DNA of 64,000 nt, from positions 8,866,001-8,930,000 of the forward strand of contig NC_016457.1 of NCBI RefSeq assembly GCF_000226115.1. The letters are read 5' to 3'. This document shows positions 1 to 11,600 of the stretch, one piece after another; the stretch's first letter is position 1, and each line of letters starts with the position of its first letter. This DNA comes from Thermothielavioides terrestris NRRL 8126. Lineage: Eukaryota; Ascomycota; Sordariomycetes; Sordariales; Chaetomiaceae. Both the position numbers and the translations under genes were made by a program. The notes under the pieces were generated by a model. It ran no database searches and had not been told where the DNA came from. It saw only the letters and a list, made by a program, of their open reading frames with translations.

Positions 1-334
1 AGTAAGTCCAAATCTATCGACGTAGAAACTTAGTAGCTCTACGCTAGGGTATATAATATATGATTTAGCTAAAGCAATAGAGATGTTCTTTTTCTCAAAG
101 AAGCTAAAGATAGTTTCTAGGTACTTAGTATACTTATCTATAGTATCACTAAAGATAATAATATCGTTGATAAATATATAGACGAAAGAGGCGTAAAGGC
201 GAAGCAACTAGTCTATAAAGCGCTAGATATATATAGGAGTATTATAATAGCCTATAAAGTATACTTTTAGCTATTCTAATCTATAAGAGCAAATTAGGGT
301 AAAGCTGTTATAGTTATAGTAAAGAGGATATATA
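1..334 (-). mobile_element. Gypsy-B reverse copy, reverse transcriptase piece
   Basis: The reverse complement reads as the Gypsy reverse-transcriptase palm and matches the forward Gypsy-B copy at about 38,505-38,840 nearly base for base. The catalytic motif reads FINDIIIFSD where the family pattern is Y/F-[IV]-D-D, so the first Asp is now Asn, a G-to-A change expected of RIP. The piece continues left beyond the window. Its right end is the target-site duplication of LINE-A (AGAGGATATATA at 323-334 and again at 6,203-6,214). The rest of the same element resumes at 6,203. It is a broken, non-functional relic. Confidence 0.85.
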
Positions 335-368
335 TTATTATTATTATTATTATTAATCTTATACCAAA

Positions 369-385
369 GAGGCACTTAGTGCCTT
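369..385 (-). other. LINE 3'-terminal stem-loop, copy A
   Basis: A 7-bp stem with a 3-nt loop lies just upstream of the (AAT)n tail, read GAGGCAC-TAA-GTGCCTC in the best preserved copy (41,382-41,398). The same element recurs at the 3' ends of LINE copies D, G and H. Its position matches where LINE reverse transcriptases bind their RNA; that role is inferred. Confidence 0.6.
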
Positions 386-449
386 GCCACTAAGGGCAAG
401 CGGTCCCTCTACCTCTATATACACCACTTATATGTAGTGCCTACGCTAT

Positions 450-3400
450 GTTCCTGCTATATAGGGCGGGCCTCCCCAATTTCCTCTCTCTAACTTGCTA
501 GAACTCACTTTTCTAGCCTAGTGGCAACAGGGATATAGCAGCCTATATAGCCTGTTATACGCCATTTACTTATATAATACGCCCCTAGTGTAAACGCCTT
601 AGTCGCTAAGTGTATAGTATATATAAGAAGAGTAGCTAGAGGCTAACCTTTCTACGCCTCCTCTTCCTTCTACGCCCCTTGTTTATACTACTACCTTCGT
701 AGCTATTCGCTAAAAGCTCCTCTACTACGTCGCCTTAGCTACTATACGCTAGCTATACACTTATAGAGCCTTCTACTACTCCCTTATATCCTATCTTGCT
801 TTCAACGTTTAGCTTAAACACTAGCTAGTACTCCTATAGGTACCTAGTATATATTAGCTATCCTATAAGCGCTTAAACGCCCCTCTTACTCCTAAGTAGT
901 ATAAGTAGTATATACTAGTCCTAGACGCTAGGCTTTCCTATAGTAATCGCTAGGTCCTTGTAGTATACCGCTAGGTAGGCAACGGTCTTAGGCGCCTCGT
1001 TATAGTAGTAGAGCGATATAGATGTATCAAGTATACCTTTCTAGAATAGGAACTGCCTTAGGCTAATAGCTCCTATATATACCTATATAAGGAGAGAGCT
1101 CTATACCTTGCTAAGGACCTTATATACCTATAGTATCTAGATAGGGGGCTCTAGGCTATATAGGTTGGCTATTTCTCTATAGTATACCCTCTCTAGCCTT
1201 CTAATGTCTATATAGTATATCTACAACTCTTTATATACCTTCTATTCCTCTACTATAACTATATCTATATCGATATAAAGCTAAAGCTCCTAGGGCCTCT
1301 ATTCGTCGTCTTCGCTACTTTCGCTCTATACCTCCTCCGCTACTATAGGGCAGTATAAAAAGAGCTATTCTTTAGCCTATACCTATCTTTATTCTATAGA
1401 GGAATCCCCTATAGCTAGCTTTGCCCCTAGGGTGTAATATATATAGCGCCTCCTCTTTAGCTTTAATACTACCTTTATATATATATTGTATAGGAGCTAT
1501 ATAAGCCCTATCCTCTAGAGCCTTTATTCGGTATATACCGCCTAGCGATTAAAGTATAGATCAATAGAGGGTACTTAGATCTTACTTTTAAGGTTATAGA
1601 TCGGTATAGCCTTATATATGCTAGCGACTACCTAGAGGTAGCCCGACTATATTACGCTAAAACTATATACGATCCTATAGGGGGTCTGTTATACGCAGAT
1701 GGTCCTCGGTGACCATCTAGCGGTAAATGTGCAATGATGAGAAAGATCAATGCCTCTCAGTCTTGTCAACTGATGAGGCGGCACTCCTGAACACTAGTAT
1801 ATGTCACAACAGTATGTTGATGCAGTCTGCTGTTCTACGAAGGGGTTGCAGGCGAGGTTCCCTTTTAAAGGGAACGCTCGTCACCCCTGACCGCGGTGCG
1901 GTCATAGGTGCCCTTGCTACAGTTGCATGTGACAGGGTCTCTTCAATTAGTATTAGAGTATACTACGCTACTACTCTATATAAGAGGATACTCCTAATGA
2001 CCTTCGTATAGATCTCCTAGGCTTATATAATATATACCCTATACGTCTTTGCTATAAGCCTTATAAAGGCGAACTTCTATATAGCTATCTTTGTTTCTAC
2101 TACTTTCTTATATACTTTGAAGGAGAGCTTACAATCTAGCTATACGCCTAGGAACCTCGCCGACTCTACTAGGGCGAGCCCTAGTTAGCCTTCGCCTAAG
2201 ATATTAACAACCTCTATATATAGCCGCTATACCTTTATAAAGTAGATAAGCTTGCTCTTTGTTAGTTCGAACTATATACCCTATTCTACTATCTACTTTT
2301 TATACTTAGTAAACTCCCTCTCTAATATATAGCAATATACTAGTATATCCTATCTAAATATAAGAAGATTAATGTTATCTATATACCTAACTATTAAGAG
2401 CTTAATATACGCCTTAAAAGTATAAAATAGGGGGGTAATAAAAAGGATAAATAGCGCTAGCGATAGCGGTAAACCCTATAGTATACCCTACTATAGAGCT
2501 ATAGGCTTAGCTATAATCCTATTAAACTATAGGTACGCTATATAATCTTCGAAGTAGCTCTTTAGGAGTATAATCAACTTCCTTTCGAAGCCTAGCTCCT
2601 AGAGTGTATATAGTAGCTAGATCTAGTTGACCTAGTCGAAAGCGCCTTTCAAGTCTAGTTGCAATAGCGAGGTATAGACGCTATACGCCTACGCCATTCT
2701 AACTATATTGGTCACTATCTAGATCACTACCTCTATAGACCTATATTACTAAAAGCCTATTTATAGCTCTAAGAGTAGCTTATATATCTTAGCTATATAT
2801 GTTACCTAGTCTATAATAGCTACTTCAATAATTTTATCTACTATACTAAGTAGTGATATTAGATAGTATACCCCTACTTCTATTAGCTACTCCAGAGACT
2901 TCCCTAGGTTTCTAGACAACTACCTATATAGTATAGAATCTATATAGGAAGTGCTCTAGTTTAAAGTAGGTATATATAATCGCTATAAGCACCTTTAATA
3001 GCTTACTCTCCTTATTATAGGCCTTAAGGAACTTATTAGTAAAGAGGTCTCTACTAAGCGCTTTATTCAATTTTATATAGCTTATAATCTCTATAATTTC
3101 AATACTATAGACCTTTTAGTTGATAAGTATAGTATTATAAAAAGACCCTTTAGACTAGTCTTAGTTAAAGATATTATTGTACTACGTCTATAGTATAGGG
3201 AAGAAGCGCCCTATTAGCGCCTTAGCCTTCTAGATATACGTTATAACGCTCTAAGGCTCGCTAGGCCCTAGCTAGAGCATTAATAACGTTAGAGGCTTAG
3301 GGCGTTGGTAGCTTCGAAGTTATACCTATTTCTCAATATCTTATATTAGCTTCTACTCCTTTAACGCTTTAGTAAAAGAGTAGCGCTAATATAGTATCTA

Positions 3401-4560
3401 TAACTAGCTAGTATAGCGCTTAAACTGTTATATCGCCTTATAGAAGTATATTTAGGAGCTTGCTATATAGTTTAATCGCTAAGTGCATTTAGCCCTCTTT
3501 ACTTCCTATATTACTTTGTTAACTTCAAGGTTCTACTATAATATATAGGATCTTTGATTAAGCTTCTAATGTAATATCGCTATATCTATAATACTAGCTA
3601 GCTTATATATTAAAGTATCTATTATATCTTTGAGTTTCTTTACTATATTAACCTCCTTTAGTAGAGTAAAGAACTACATCTTAGCCTTATACCTTTTATA
3701 ATCTAGTAGCGCCTAGCTATAGCCTAGTAGTATAATAGCTTTGCTATTGCTCCCCCTTAATAGTACTTTAGCTACCTAAGGTATATAGTCTAAGTCTACT
3801 AAGTCGAGTAGCCTTAGCTACTAGGCACTACTACCCTATATTACCTAGATATAGTCGATTATACTATCTCTATTGCTTTATTGAACCTAGGTAGATATGC
3901 TATAAATTATATAGAGCTTAAGCTTCTATTCTATTATAATCTAAAGTAGTATATTTATCGACTAAAAGGTTCTATTATACTTGTCCTATATTAAATAATA
4001 GGCGTTAAAGTCGCCTATAAGTATATTATACCCTTTTAGCTCCTACTCTACTAAGGTATAGAGTAGCGATCGCTACCCTAGCTCCTAGTTAGATAAGTAG
4101 ATAGACTATACTATAAGGGGGTCCGACCCCTCCTTTTTAAATATCATCGTCGCCTAGTCTTTCTTAGCTTTAGTAGACTACATTATATAGTCGAGGCGTT
4201 TACTTATATACAATACTACTCTACTAGCGTTATATATTGTCTTATACTACCTACTTTGCTTATAGGGCAAGGCTAGCGAGATTATAGTTAAATAGATCAA
4301 TAGCTTTTAAACCGCTATTAGGTCAAACTCCTCTCTCCCTTTTAACATTTAGTTAAAGTAGTATCTACTATTATTAGTATTCTAGTAGAGTACCCTCAAT
4401 GTTATAGCTATATACTTGGTATAAAATAGGGGCCTTTAGTTATAACTACGTTAAGCTACGAAGCTAGCTCTATATTTATATTATATAGGGGCGCTATATA
4501 AGTAGCGTTCTTATTCTACACCTTAGCTTCCTAGAACGTTTATAAAAGTACTTTAAAACT
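450..4560 (-). pseudogene. LINE-A ORF2 (endonuclease, reverse transcriptase), RIP-destroyed
   Basis: Read on the reverse strand this contains the APE-type endonuclease and the LINE reverse transcriptase, collinear with ORF2 of LINE-D, where the motifs are described. The frame is cut by many TAG/TAA stops at former Gln and Trp positions, and by the 248-bp solo LTR plus its 5-bp duplication at 1,682-1,939 inside the reverse-transcriptase part. Limits are estimated by alignment to the other copies, because no reliable start or stop survives. The product would have nicked target DNA and copied the LINE RNA in place. Confidence 0.75.
1687..1934 (-). repeat. Solo LTR of the Gypsy-A family
   Basis: This 248-bp block is the reverse complement of the Gypsy-A LTR (8,204-8,452 and 18,541-18,789), starting TGTTATACGC and ending GTGACA on the + strand. 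It is flanked on both sides by the 5-bp duplication GGGTC (1,682-1,686 and 1,935-1,939). With no internal region left, it is the product of LTR-LTR recombination after insertion into LINE-A. It is less RIP-mutated than its surroundings and keeps many CA and TG dinucleotides. Confidence 0.92.
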
Positions 4561-6060
4561 AGAATAAGTCTATACTATTAGAGTGCTCTACCCTCTAGAT
4601 ATTAGTAGGCTAGCCTATCTTAGTAGAACGCTTTTTTAGATGCTATTCCCCTAACTTGTCTTCCTCGCTTCTACACTATATATTTGTCCCTACTACTATC
4701 GTTGCCTAAGGCTAGGGTATATAGAATATAAATAGATAGTTGAGAAACTGCTCCTTTATATATTTATACTACTTCTTTATAACTTTATAGCTTATATCGA
4801 AAGCTATATAGATATCCCTATAGTTAATATACTTTAGCTAGTGCCTAGCTAGGTCGATCTTTATAAGGTACTACGCCTTTCACTCTTTTATAGTACTACT
4901 ATCGCTATATACTATATTGACGTAGACTAGACAATATATCTCCTCCTCTTTATAGAACACTACTTTATACCTTTATTTCCTATATTTAAAGTATAGAATT
5001 ATATATACTATACCCTTAAAGCGTTTATAAAGGTAGACTATATAGTCGAGTAGAATACCCTAGTTGATAAGCCTTATAGCTTCTTCAACTATATAGAGCT
5101 CAACCAATATATATATCATTTATAGCCCTTGACTATCCTTAGTGCTATCCTATAGTATATATAGCCTTATATATATGACCTAGACCTTGTTCTCCCTTAC
5201 TAGGTCTACTATTAAATAGTCGAAGTCGTCTCTATACCTTGTTAAAATAGCTAGCTAAACGCCCTTCGTCAATACTATAAAGGTATAACGTTTAAATACT
5301 ATAGTCGCCCTAAATATAGTAGTAATCTATACTTTATTATCTTTGTTAACGAACTATATTTAATAGTCCTCCTCGAATATAACTACTATATTTCTACTCT
5401 TTAGCAACTTCTATACTATAATTATACTGTTTCTACCGCCTTCTATCGTCGCTCCTATTATAGCTATAGCTATATTAATCGCCTAGACTATATTGTCTAC
5501 GCTTCTATTAACAATATCTATAGACGCCTAAGGTCTACTATAAGCTTATAGAATAGCTTCTTTAGTATATACTATATATAGCTTTCAAGTAGCTAGGACG
5601 CTACTATCGTAGTTATACCCTACCTTACTACCTAGGCCTAGGTCCTCGCCTATATATCTCTAGTACCTGCCTATAGTCCAACCTTGTTCTTTATTTATAT
5701 AACCTCCTCTTTTATATAGTCGACACTCTAATATAGTTTATATATATTATAAAGGTAGTTTAGCTTGTTTTAAAACACCTTATAGTAGTATATATATATA
5801 GTAGCCTATATATATAGCTATATCTCTAGCGACACTAAGGTATAAAACTTTTATAAAAGCCTCGATTTCTTGTTGCTAGTGTCCTCAGTATATATATTCT
5901 TATCGTTTATAGCTCTAATAGGAGGGAGCCTAAGTCTTTGGTCGCGTCGGTTAGGGTACTTATATACATTAGCCACAGTATCGCGACTTACAGAGCCTAC
6001 TACCAAGCCACCGCCATTACCACTGCGACCTATGTAGCCGCTACGCCCCCTCTACGACAT
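4530..6060 (-). pseudogene. LINE-A ORF1 (Gag-like RNA-binding protein), RIP-destroyed
   Basis: The reverse frame starts at an ATG at 6,060, about 100 nt after the LINE 5' end, and reads MS-stop-RGRSGYIGRSGNGGG. The N-terminus is thus rich in Gly, Arg and Ser, like an RGG-type nucleic-acid-binding segment. The same start is found in copy D (21,928). Stops are TAG/TAA only over the readable part. I do not see a clean CCHC knuckle, although Cys and His codons are prime RIP targets. The function as the LINE RNP protein is inferred from position. Confidence 0.6.
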
Positions 6061-6129
6061 CGCAAATAGGGGTAACTAGGTACGTTGAGAACGCTCGTGT
6101 TGTTGGATTCGATTTTAGCCTAACAGTTC

Positions 6130-6156
6130 CTTCGCAATCGGCGTTTGAGTGCGAAG
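6130..6156 (-). other. LINE 5'-terminal hairpin, copy A
   Basis: CTTCGCA (6,130-6,136) and TGCGAAG (6,150-6,156) form a perfect 7-bp inverted repeat around a 13-nt loop at the extreme 5' end of the LINE. It is also present, with substitutions, at the 5' ends of copies C (about 19,991), D (about 21,832) and K (about 49,150-49,176). It may be a 5'UTR RNA structure or part of the internal promoter; its role is not known. Confidence 0.6.
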
Positions 6157-6161
6157 AAGCC

Positions 6162-6202
6162 TATAGAACGTATTTTGCTATAGTCTAAGTATATAAAATC
6201 TT
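6162..6202. other. 41-bp untemplated-looking filler at the LINE-A 5' junction
   Basis: Between the conserved LINE 5' end and the right target-site duplication lie 41 bp that belong neither to the LINE consensus nor to Gypsy-B. LINE-D has a different 30-bp insert at the same junction (21,797-21,826). I recognise no source for it. Confidence 0.55.
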
Positions 6203-7021
6203 AGAGGATATATATCAAATTAGTAAAAGAAGAATATAATATCAATTATAATAATAAACGTTTTATTTTATAGGTATATAATAATATTAGATTATAAAGA
6301 TAGAGGGTAGTTGTTAAGTATTATAACTTTGTTAAAAGTATATAAATCGATGACTATATAGCCTTTAATCTTACTATAAAAGGTATACTAAACGATAAAT
6401 ACTAGGTATATAAAAGGAGTAGCCTTCGTAGCCTATTTAAAGTGCTTGTACTGATATAGCTCGTTGAAAGTAGCGTCAAGGACTTTACAATCGTAGACGC
6501 TTAGAGGGTACTAGCGAGCTCGAATCTTCTAATACTACTAGCTTTCTATAAGGGGTACTCGCATTATATCCTCCTTGTCTTAGACAACTTAGCCTAAAAG
6601 GCGTATCATTAGCTAGATAATAGTTGACAAAGGCCTAATAAAAGGTTTGTTATACTAAAGAAGGCGTTCTAATCGCTATTAGCCGTCGCCACTATTATAA
6701 AAAGAACTAAATGGTTGATCGGCTATTGCTGTCAGCAATACTATTAGCGATCGCCACTATACAAACTAATCGATTAGTAGCTAAAGATCGCAATCGCTAT
6801 CGATAGAACCGCTACGCAATTAAGGCTCTTCGACTAAACTGTCGTTCAAAGTAGGATTAGGTGCTTCTAACGCTATCGACCTCGTCAAATCGCTACACGA
6901 AGAAAGCGATAGTTCAACTAGCTACTACTATTGGCAAGGCCACTATATAGACTAGTCGATTAATAACAAAAAAGAAGAAAAGAATAATTAGGTCAATGAT
7001 CTTATAGTCACAGCTACTACT
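6203..7021 (-). mobile_element. Gypsy-B reverse copy: pol 5' part and leader, gag deleted
   Basis: From 6,203 to about 6,600 the reverse strand matches the region just upstream of reverse transcriptase in the forward Gypsy-B copy (about 38,130-38,500). From 6,600 to 7,021 it does not match gag of that copy. It is a less mutated stretch holding three imperfect direct repeats built around CGCCACTATA-type cores (about 6,685, 6,752 and 6,950). It lies directly inside the 5' LTR, so it is probably the untranslated leader. Gag and protease, several kb in the forward copy, are missing: this is an internally deleted derivative. Confidence 0.65.
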
Positions 7022-7272
7022 TAATATAGAGAAGTGCTATAGATATATAGAATAATAAGATGTAGATCCTTTCTTATAGTAGATCGAAGATCTGAGCAGT
7101 AGTATACTAAGAAATATATATCTATAAAGCAGAACATATGTGTGTACACCGCTTGCCTAATTGGGCCTAGCGTTGCAAAGTCTACAACACAGGGCGTAGA
7201 GCACCCTTATCTAATCTATATACATAAACACATAGGTCACATAACCCCCCTATTCCTCCTTGCCCTATATCA
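7022..7272 (-). repeat. Gypsy-B LTR (5' LTR of the reverse copy)
   Basis: This 251-bp sequence on the reverse strand begins TGATATAGGG and ends CTATATTA. It aligns end to end with the 251-bp 3' LTR of the forward copy (42,030-42,280), including the exact length. The terminal CA has become TA through RIP. The flank at 7,273 continues directly as LINE sequence, so this Gypsy-B copy is inserted in LINE-B. Confidence 0.85.
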
Positions 7273-8203
7273 GAACCCTAATATATAAGCTAACTAGTAT
7301 TATAGACGTAGCGACGCTATACTAGAAGCTTAATCAGAGATTCTATATACTATTGTAGAACCTTAAAATCGATAAAGCAATATAAGAGGCGAGGAGAGCT
7401 AAATACACTTAGCAATCAAACTATATTACAAGCTCCTAAAAACATTATTATAAAATAGTAAAGCAGTTCGAGTATTATACTAGCCAATTATAGATGCTAT
7501 ACTAGCGCTACTTACTTGCTAGAGTATCAAAAGAATAGAAGCTAATATAAAATATCAAGAGGTAGATATAGCTCTAGAGCTATCAACGCCCTAAGCCCCT
7601 ACCGCTATTAACGCTCTAGCTAGGGCCTAGCGAACCTTAGAGCGCTATAATGTACATTTAGAAGGTAGAGGCGCTAGTAGAGTGCTTTTTCTCTATACTA
7701 TAGGCGTAGTATAATAGTATCTCTAAGACTAGCTTGAAAGGTCCTTCTACAACATTGTACTAATCGACTAAGAGGTCTATAATAGCGATATTATAGAGAT
7801 TATAAGCTATATAGGATCGAATAAAGCGTCTAGTAAGGACCTCTTTTCTAATAAGTTCTTTAAAGCCTATAACAAAGAAGGAAAGCTATTAAAAGTGTTT
7901 ATAGTAATTATATATACTTACTTTAAACTAGAGCACTTCCTATATAAATTTTGTACTATATAGGTAGTTGTTCTAATGAAGCTAGGGAAGTCTTTAGAAT
8001 AGCTAAAGGAGATAGGAGTATACTACCTAATATCGCTATTTAGTATAGTAGGCAAGATCATCGAGGTAGCTATTATAAACTAGGTAATATATATAGCTAA
8101 AGTATATAAGCTACTCCTAGCGATATAAATAGGTTTTTAGTAATATAGGTCAATGGAGATAGCGACCTAGGTAGTAACTAATATAGTAGAGACAGTGTAG
8201 GAG
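7273..8203 (+). mobile_element. LINE-B, first visible piece (start of the RT region)
   Basis: This is collinear with LINE-D from about 24,390 to 25,290, entering ORF2 between endonuclease and reverse transcriptase. Its upstream part must lie left of the window, beyond the reverse Gypsy-B copy that interrupts it. It is interrupted at 8,203 by Gypsy-A and resumes at 18,790; the duplication AGGAG is present at 8,199-8,203 and 18,790-18,794. Confidence 0.85.
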
Positions 8204-8452
8204 TGTCACACGCAACTGTGGCAAGGGCACCTATGACCGTACTACGGTCAGGGGTGACAAGCGTTCCCTTAAAAAAGGGAACCTCGCCCGTAACCCCTTC
8301 GTAGAACGGCAGACTGCATCAATATACTTTTGTGACATATACTAGTGTTCAGGAGTGCCGCCTTATCAGCTAACGAGGCTAAGAGGCATTGATCTTTCTC
8401 ACCCTTATACGTTTACCGTCAGATGGTCACCGAGGACCATCGGCGTATAACA
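8204..8452 (+). repeat. Gypsy-A 5' LTR
   Basis: 249 bp, TGTCACACGC...CGTATAACA. It contains the near-perfect palindrome GTTCCCTTAAAAAAGGGAAC, also present in the 3' LTR and, shortened, in the solo LTR. It would have carried the promoter and the RNA 5' end. Confidence 0.93.
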
Positions 8453-8454
8453 AG

Positions 8455-8478
8455 TGGTGCCTACTAACGATTCGAACC
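8455..8478 (+). other. Gypsy-A primer-binding site with extended tRNA complementarity
   Basis: Two bases after the 5' LTR lies TGGTGCC. Its reverse complement ends GGCACCA, a tRNA 3' end with CCA. The complement continues upstream through GGTTCGAATC, the consensus TpsiC-loop sequence, so about 24 nt look tRNA-derived, with one base missing in the T-stem. Usual sites are 8-18 nt. I cannot name the tRNA. Confidence 0.6.
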
Positions 8479-8640
8479 TGTTCGCTTCCCGTCGAGGGGA
8501 GCTAAGTTCAGATCAAGAGACATTACGAGTTACGCCTAGCAAGTTGTATAGAGCAACGCCTAAGGCAGATAATGCTCCTTTGTAAAGGAGTAAGCTTCGG
8601 AGTATACGATCTATAACGAACCGGTTTACAACCTAGCTAT

Positions 8641-11600
8641 CGTTATTCTAGCACTAAGTATTCGCGAGGAGTTAGAAACTAGACGGATTTAAGCCTTATA
8701 AACGCTAACGTCTATAGGGACGTATAGTAGACATTTAAGTTCATTAAGGACTTCGAGGTCACCTACAACGTCTAGTGGGTAACCGCTATTAACCTCTAAG
8801 ACCTCCAATACCTAGAAGCCGCTATATCACTTAAAGAGGTACTAGAAGGAGATGCCTATATCCAACGATACGCTGGAACACTGTATATTGTAGAGTACCC
8901 TCCCTCTTAGATACTTGACAATTATATTCCTTACATCTACCTTGTAACCATTAGGTATAAAGTCCGAGTAGCCGTTAGCAAGAACCTTATCCTAGACCCT
9001 AGGATTAAAGACGCCGCCTTAGAGGCTAAGGACTCGACCTAAGAAACGCTAGAGACCTTAGTACCAGAGAGTTAGGGACCATTAGAGACCCTAAAGCCTT
9101 AGGGGACCAACGATTAGCAACTAGGACTAGCTATACCGCTAGAAATATTGGTAAAAACCGGATATAATCTAACCGAGAACCAATTAGCAACTCTACTAAG
9201 CTTAACCTTCTAGGAGTAACTAAAGCCCTAAGATACGTCAACTATTCTTTAATAGGGATACGAAACCTATACCATTAGTAGTCGTAATCTTAGTAGACGC
9301 TACTAAATACTGCTAAAAGGATTATAGGATTCGCTACCTTAGAACCGACAACCTAAAGAGGAAGATCTGTTATCTCCGATAGCTTAGCTAATTAGCACTT
9401 TCGACTAGGTTCCCTAGCTACTACTATAGACGCCTAGCCAACTATCCTAGTACCTATCCGAGCTTCCTAGACTAGATATAGTTATCTAGAACCTCGGAAC
9501 GGAACATATAAATAGTTCACTTGATTCCGATGTCTTATTATTATTCTAAGAGATACCAAGCCTACTATATAGACAAGTAGCTAGACCCTCTAGACAAGGA
9601 GCTAGACCCTCTAGACAAGTAGCTAGAGCTATAGACATCTAAGCTACTTTCGCTATATAGGACTTTCTTACCTAGATAGCTAGAATGATAGAGAACCTAA
9701 ACATTATAATCGAAAGGGCGAACAGGGCTATAGGTATAGAAGACCATTAGCCTAAAACCGAAGATAGAAGTACTACGTCTTTATAACTGTCTATACCTAC
9801 GTTGAAATAGAAGATTTAGGACACTAGTCTCTTTTGGCTAGATATAGAGAACGAGGCTAAAGAACCCTAGGACCTATAGTACGATAAACAGTAGCTATAC
9901 TATAAAGATGTCAACCTTTAGGTTAAGTAGGTAGATTAGGTCGTTAGATACTATCTAGTAAGAGAAGAGACCTTATATATAGAAATATAGACCTTGCTTC
10001 AAGGATTAGCGCTATAATAGTATAAATAGTAGCTCTCTACTATAGAAAAGGCAATATTGATTATATCTATAAAAGCGTAGACTAAGCGTTTAAAAAAGGA
10101 GTTTGGCATTAAAAGATACGAAGTAAAGAAATAGTTAAATGAAAACCGGTATACTACGAAGGACAATTATAAAGATAAGCTAGTCTAGAAATTTGCTATA
10201 GAATACTTTAAATATATATATATTTAGGGAGATACTACTAAGGAGCAACGTCTAATACGCCTATACAATTGCCTCTATCTAGAGCTTCGCTAGCTATACC
10301 CCAAACTAGATATAACTATAGAGATAGGCGTATTCCTTAGTATCCTTGATACTAAAGTATATATCGTCAGAGATAAACTCCACTAGGACGTCGCCGAGGG
10401 CTATATTATTGGCCATAGTCCTATTGCCAACAACGTAGATATAGAGTACGACGACGAAGGACGAGGAGACAACTAGGAGGATAGCGGAGCCTTCTAGATA
10501 GAAAGAGGTAGAAGAGGATATCGCGATCCTTAGAGAAGAGACAAAGACAAACCCTAGCGACCTAGAAACAATTAGTATAGAGATAGTAACCGAATATAGC
10601 TATTCGGTAACTAAAACTTCTATAGTACAACTAGATATAGAAGAGGATACCGACCGTTCAACGATTATAGAGGAGGAGTTAGACCGTTTAATAGCTAGAG
10701 AAGAGGCGACAATGGCAACTAGGGAAGACTACTTCGACTTTGACGACTTTAACGGATTCGAATATACGTACGTAAGAAGTAGTTTGAAGACGGCACCTTC
10801 TTATACTATAGCGAGATTATAGTAATAGGAGACGACGAAGACACTAACCTTTACTACGAGATGCTAGAGAAGACTAGGTATATTCTTATTGACGAATATA
10901 ATACCGAAGCTAAGGACAAGGAGTCGGAAGACGAGGAAGCCGATAGTTCTTACTACTTGTATTATACCTTTCACTAGCCTGGACTAAGTTGGAACAAACT
11001 GCTATAATAGCTCCTGTAGATTTAGTAATATACCGCCTATAGTAGAGTCTTCGTAATATATTATAAGCTTTTTGAGTATATAGCCGACGATAGCGACGAA
11101 GATAAGTATAAGCCTATACAACCTTAAATGAACTACTAGCGTAACTTTAGTAACAACGAGGATAAGCTTAATAGTAAAGATATAAACTTCACATTGACCG
11201 AAGGATAGATCGTAGAAACGTAGCTATATATACCGCTACTAAAAGCATTAGACAAGCAAGCTATATACCTTATAATCAATATTAGTGTGAACCTAGGCGA
11301 GCTAGGTACTAAGGTTTACTTCGATATAGGTAGCAACGCTAACCTCGTCGATAAGGAGTTTATCTCTAAGTGGGCTAAGAACCTACGTTGGATCGACGTA
11401 AAGCTACACTTTGTTAAAGGTGTTAGAGCCTATACCGAAGTTAAGAAGTAAGTCGAGTTTAACTTCTATATCCGAGGAATCGTCTATAGTACCAACGTAG
11501 ATGGTCACTTCACTATAATAGCCGACGTCATTGAAGGCTTAGGAGCGAAACTATTGATTAGAACTGACTTTATACTCTGTAATAGAGTAAAGATTGACCT

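Larger units (their letters stand above)
335..6161 (-). mobile_element. LINE-A, full-length non-LTR retrotransposon (I/Tad1-like)
   Basis: On the reverse strand this runs from a conserved 5' end (GGCTTCTTCGC at 6,161) through ORF1 and ORF2 to a conserved 3' stem-loop and an (AAT)n tail at 335-355. It is flanked by the 12-bp duplication AGAGGATATATA, which proves insertion into the reverse Gypsy-B copy. A solo Gypsy-A LTR sits inside at 1,687-1,934. It is collinear with LINE-D at 21,827-27,392. The whole body is RIP-mutated, with TAG/TAA stops throughout both frames. Confidence 0.9.

Noticed and set aside
1727..2011. 94-codon open frame in the solo LTR
   Set aside because: It lies almost wholly inside the Gypsy-A solo LTR and its 3' flank; the LTR is non-coding in the complete element.
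8455..8540. A tRNA gene on the reverse strand (T-arm, CCA and variable-arm-like hairpin)
   Set aside because: No anticodon arm or D-arm can be folded, CCA is encoded, and the position is exactly that of a primer-binding site.
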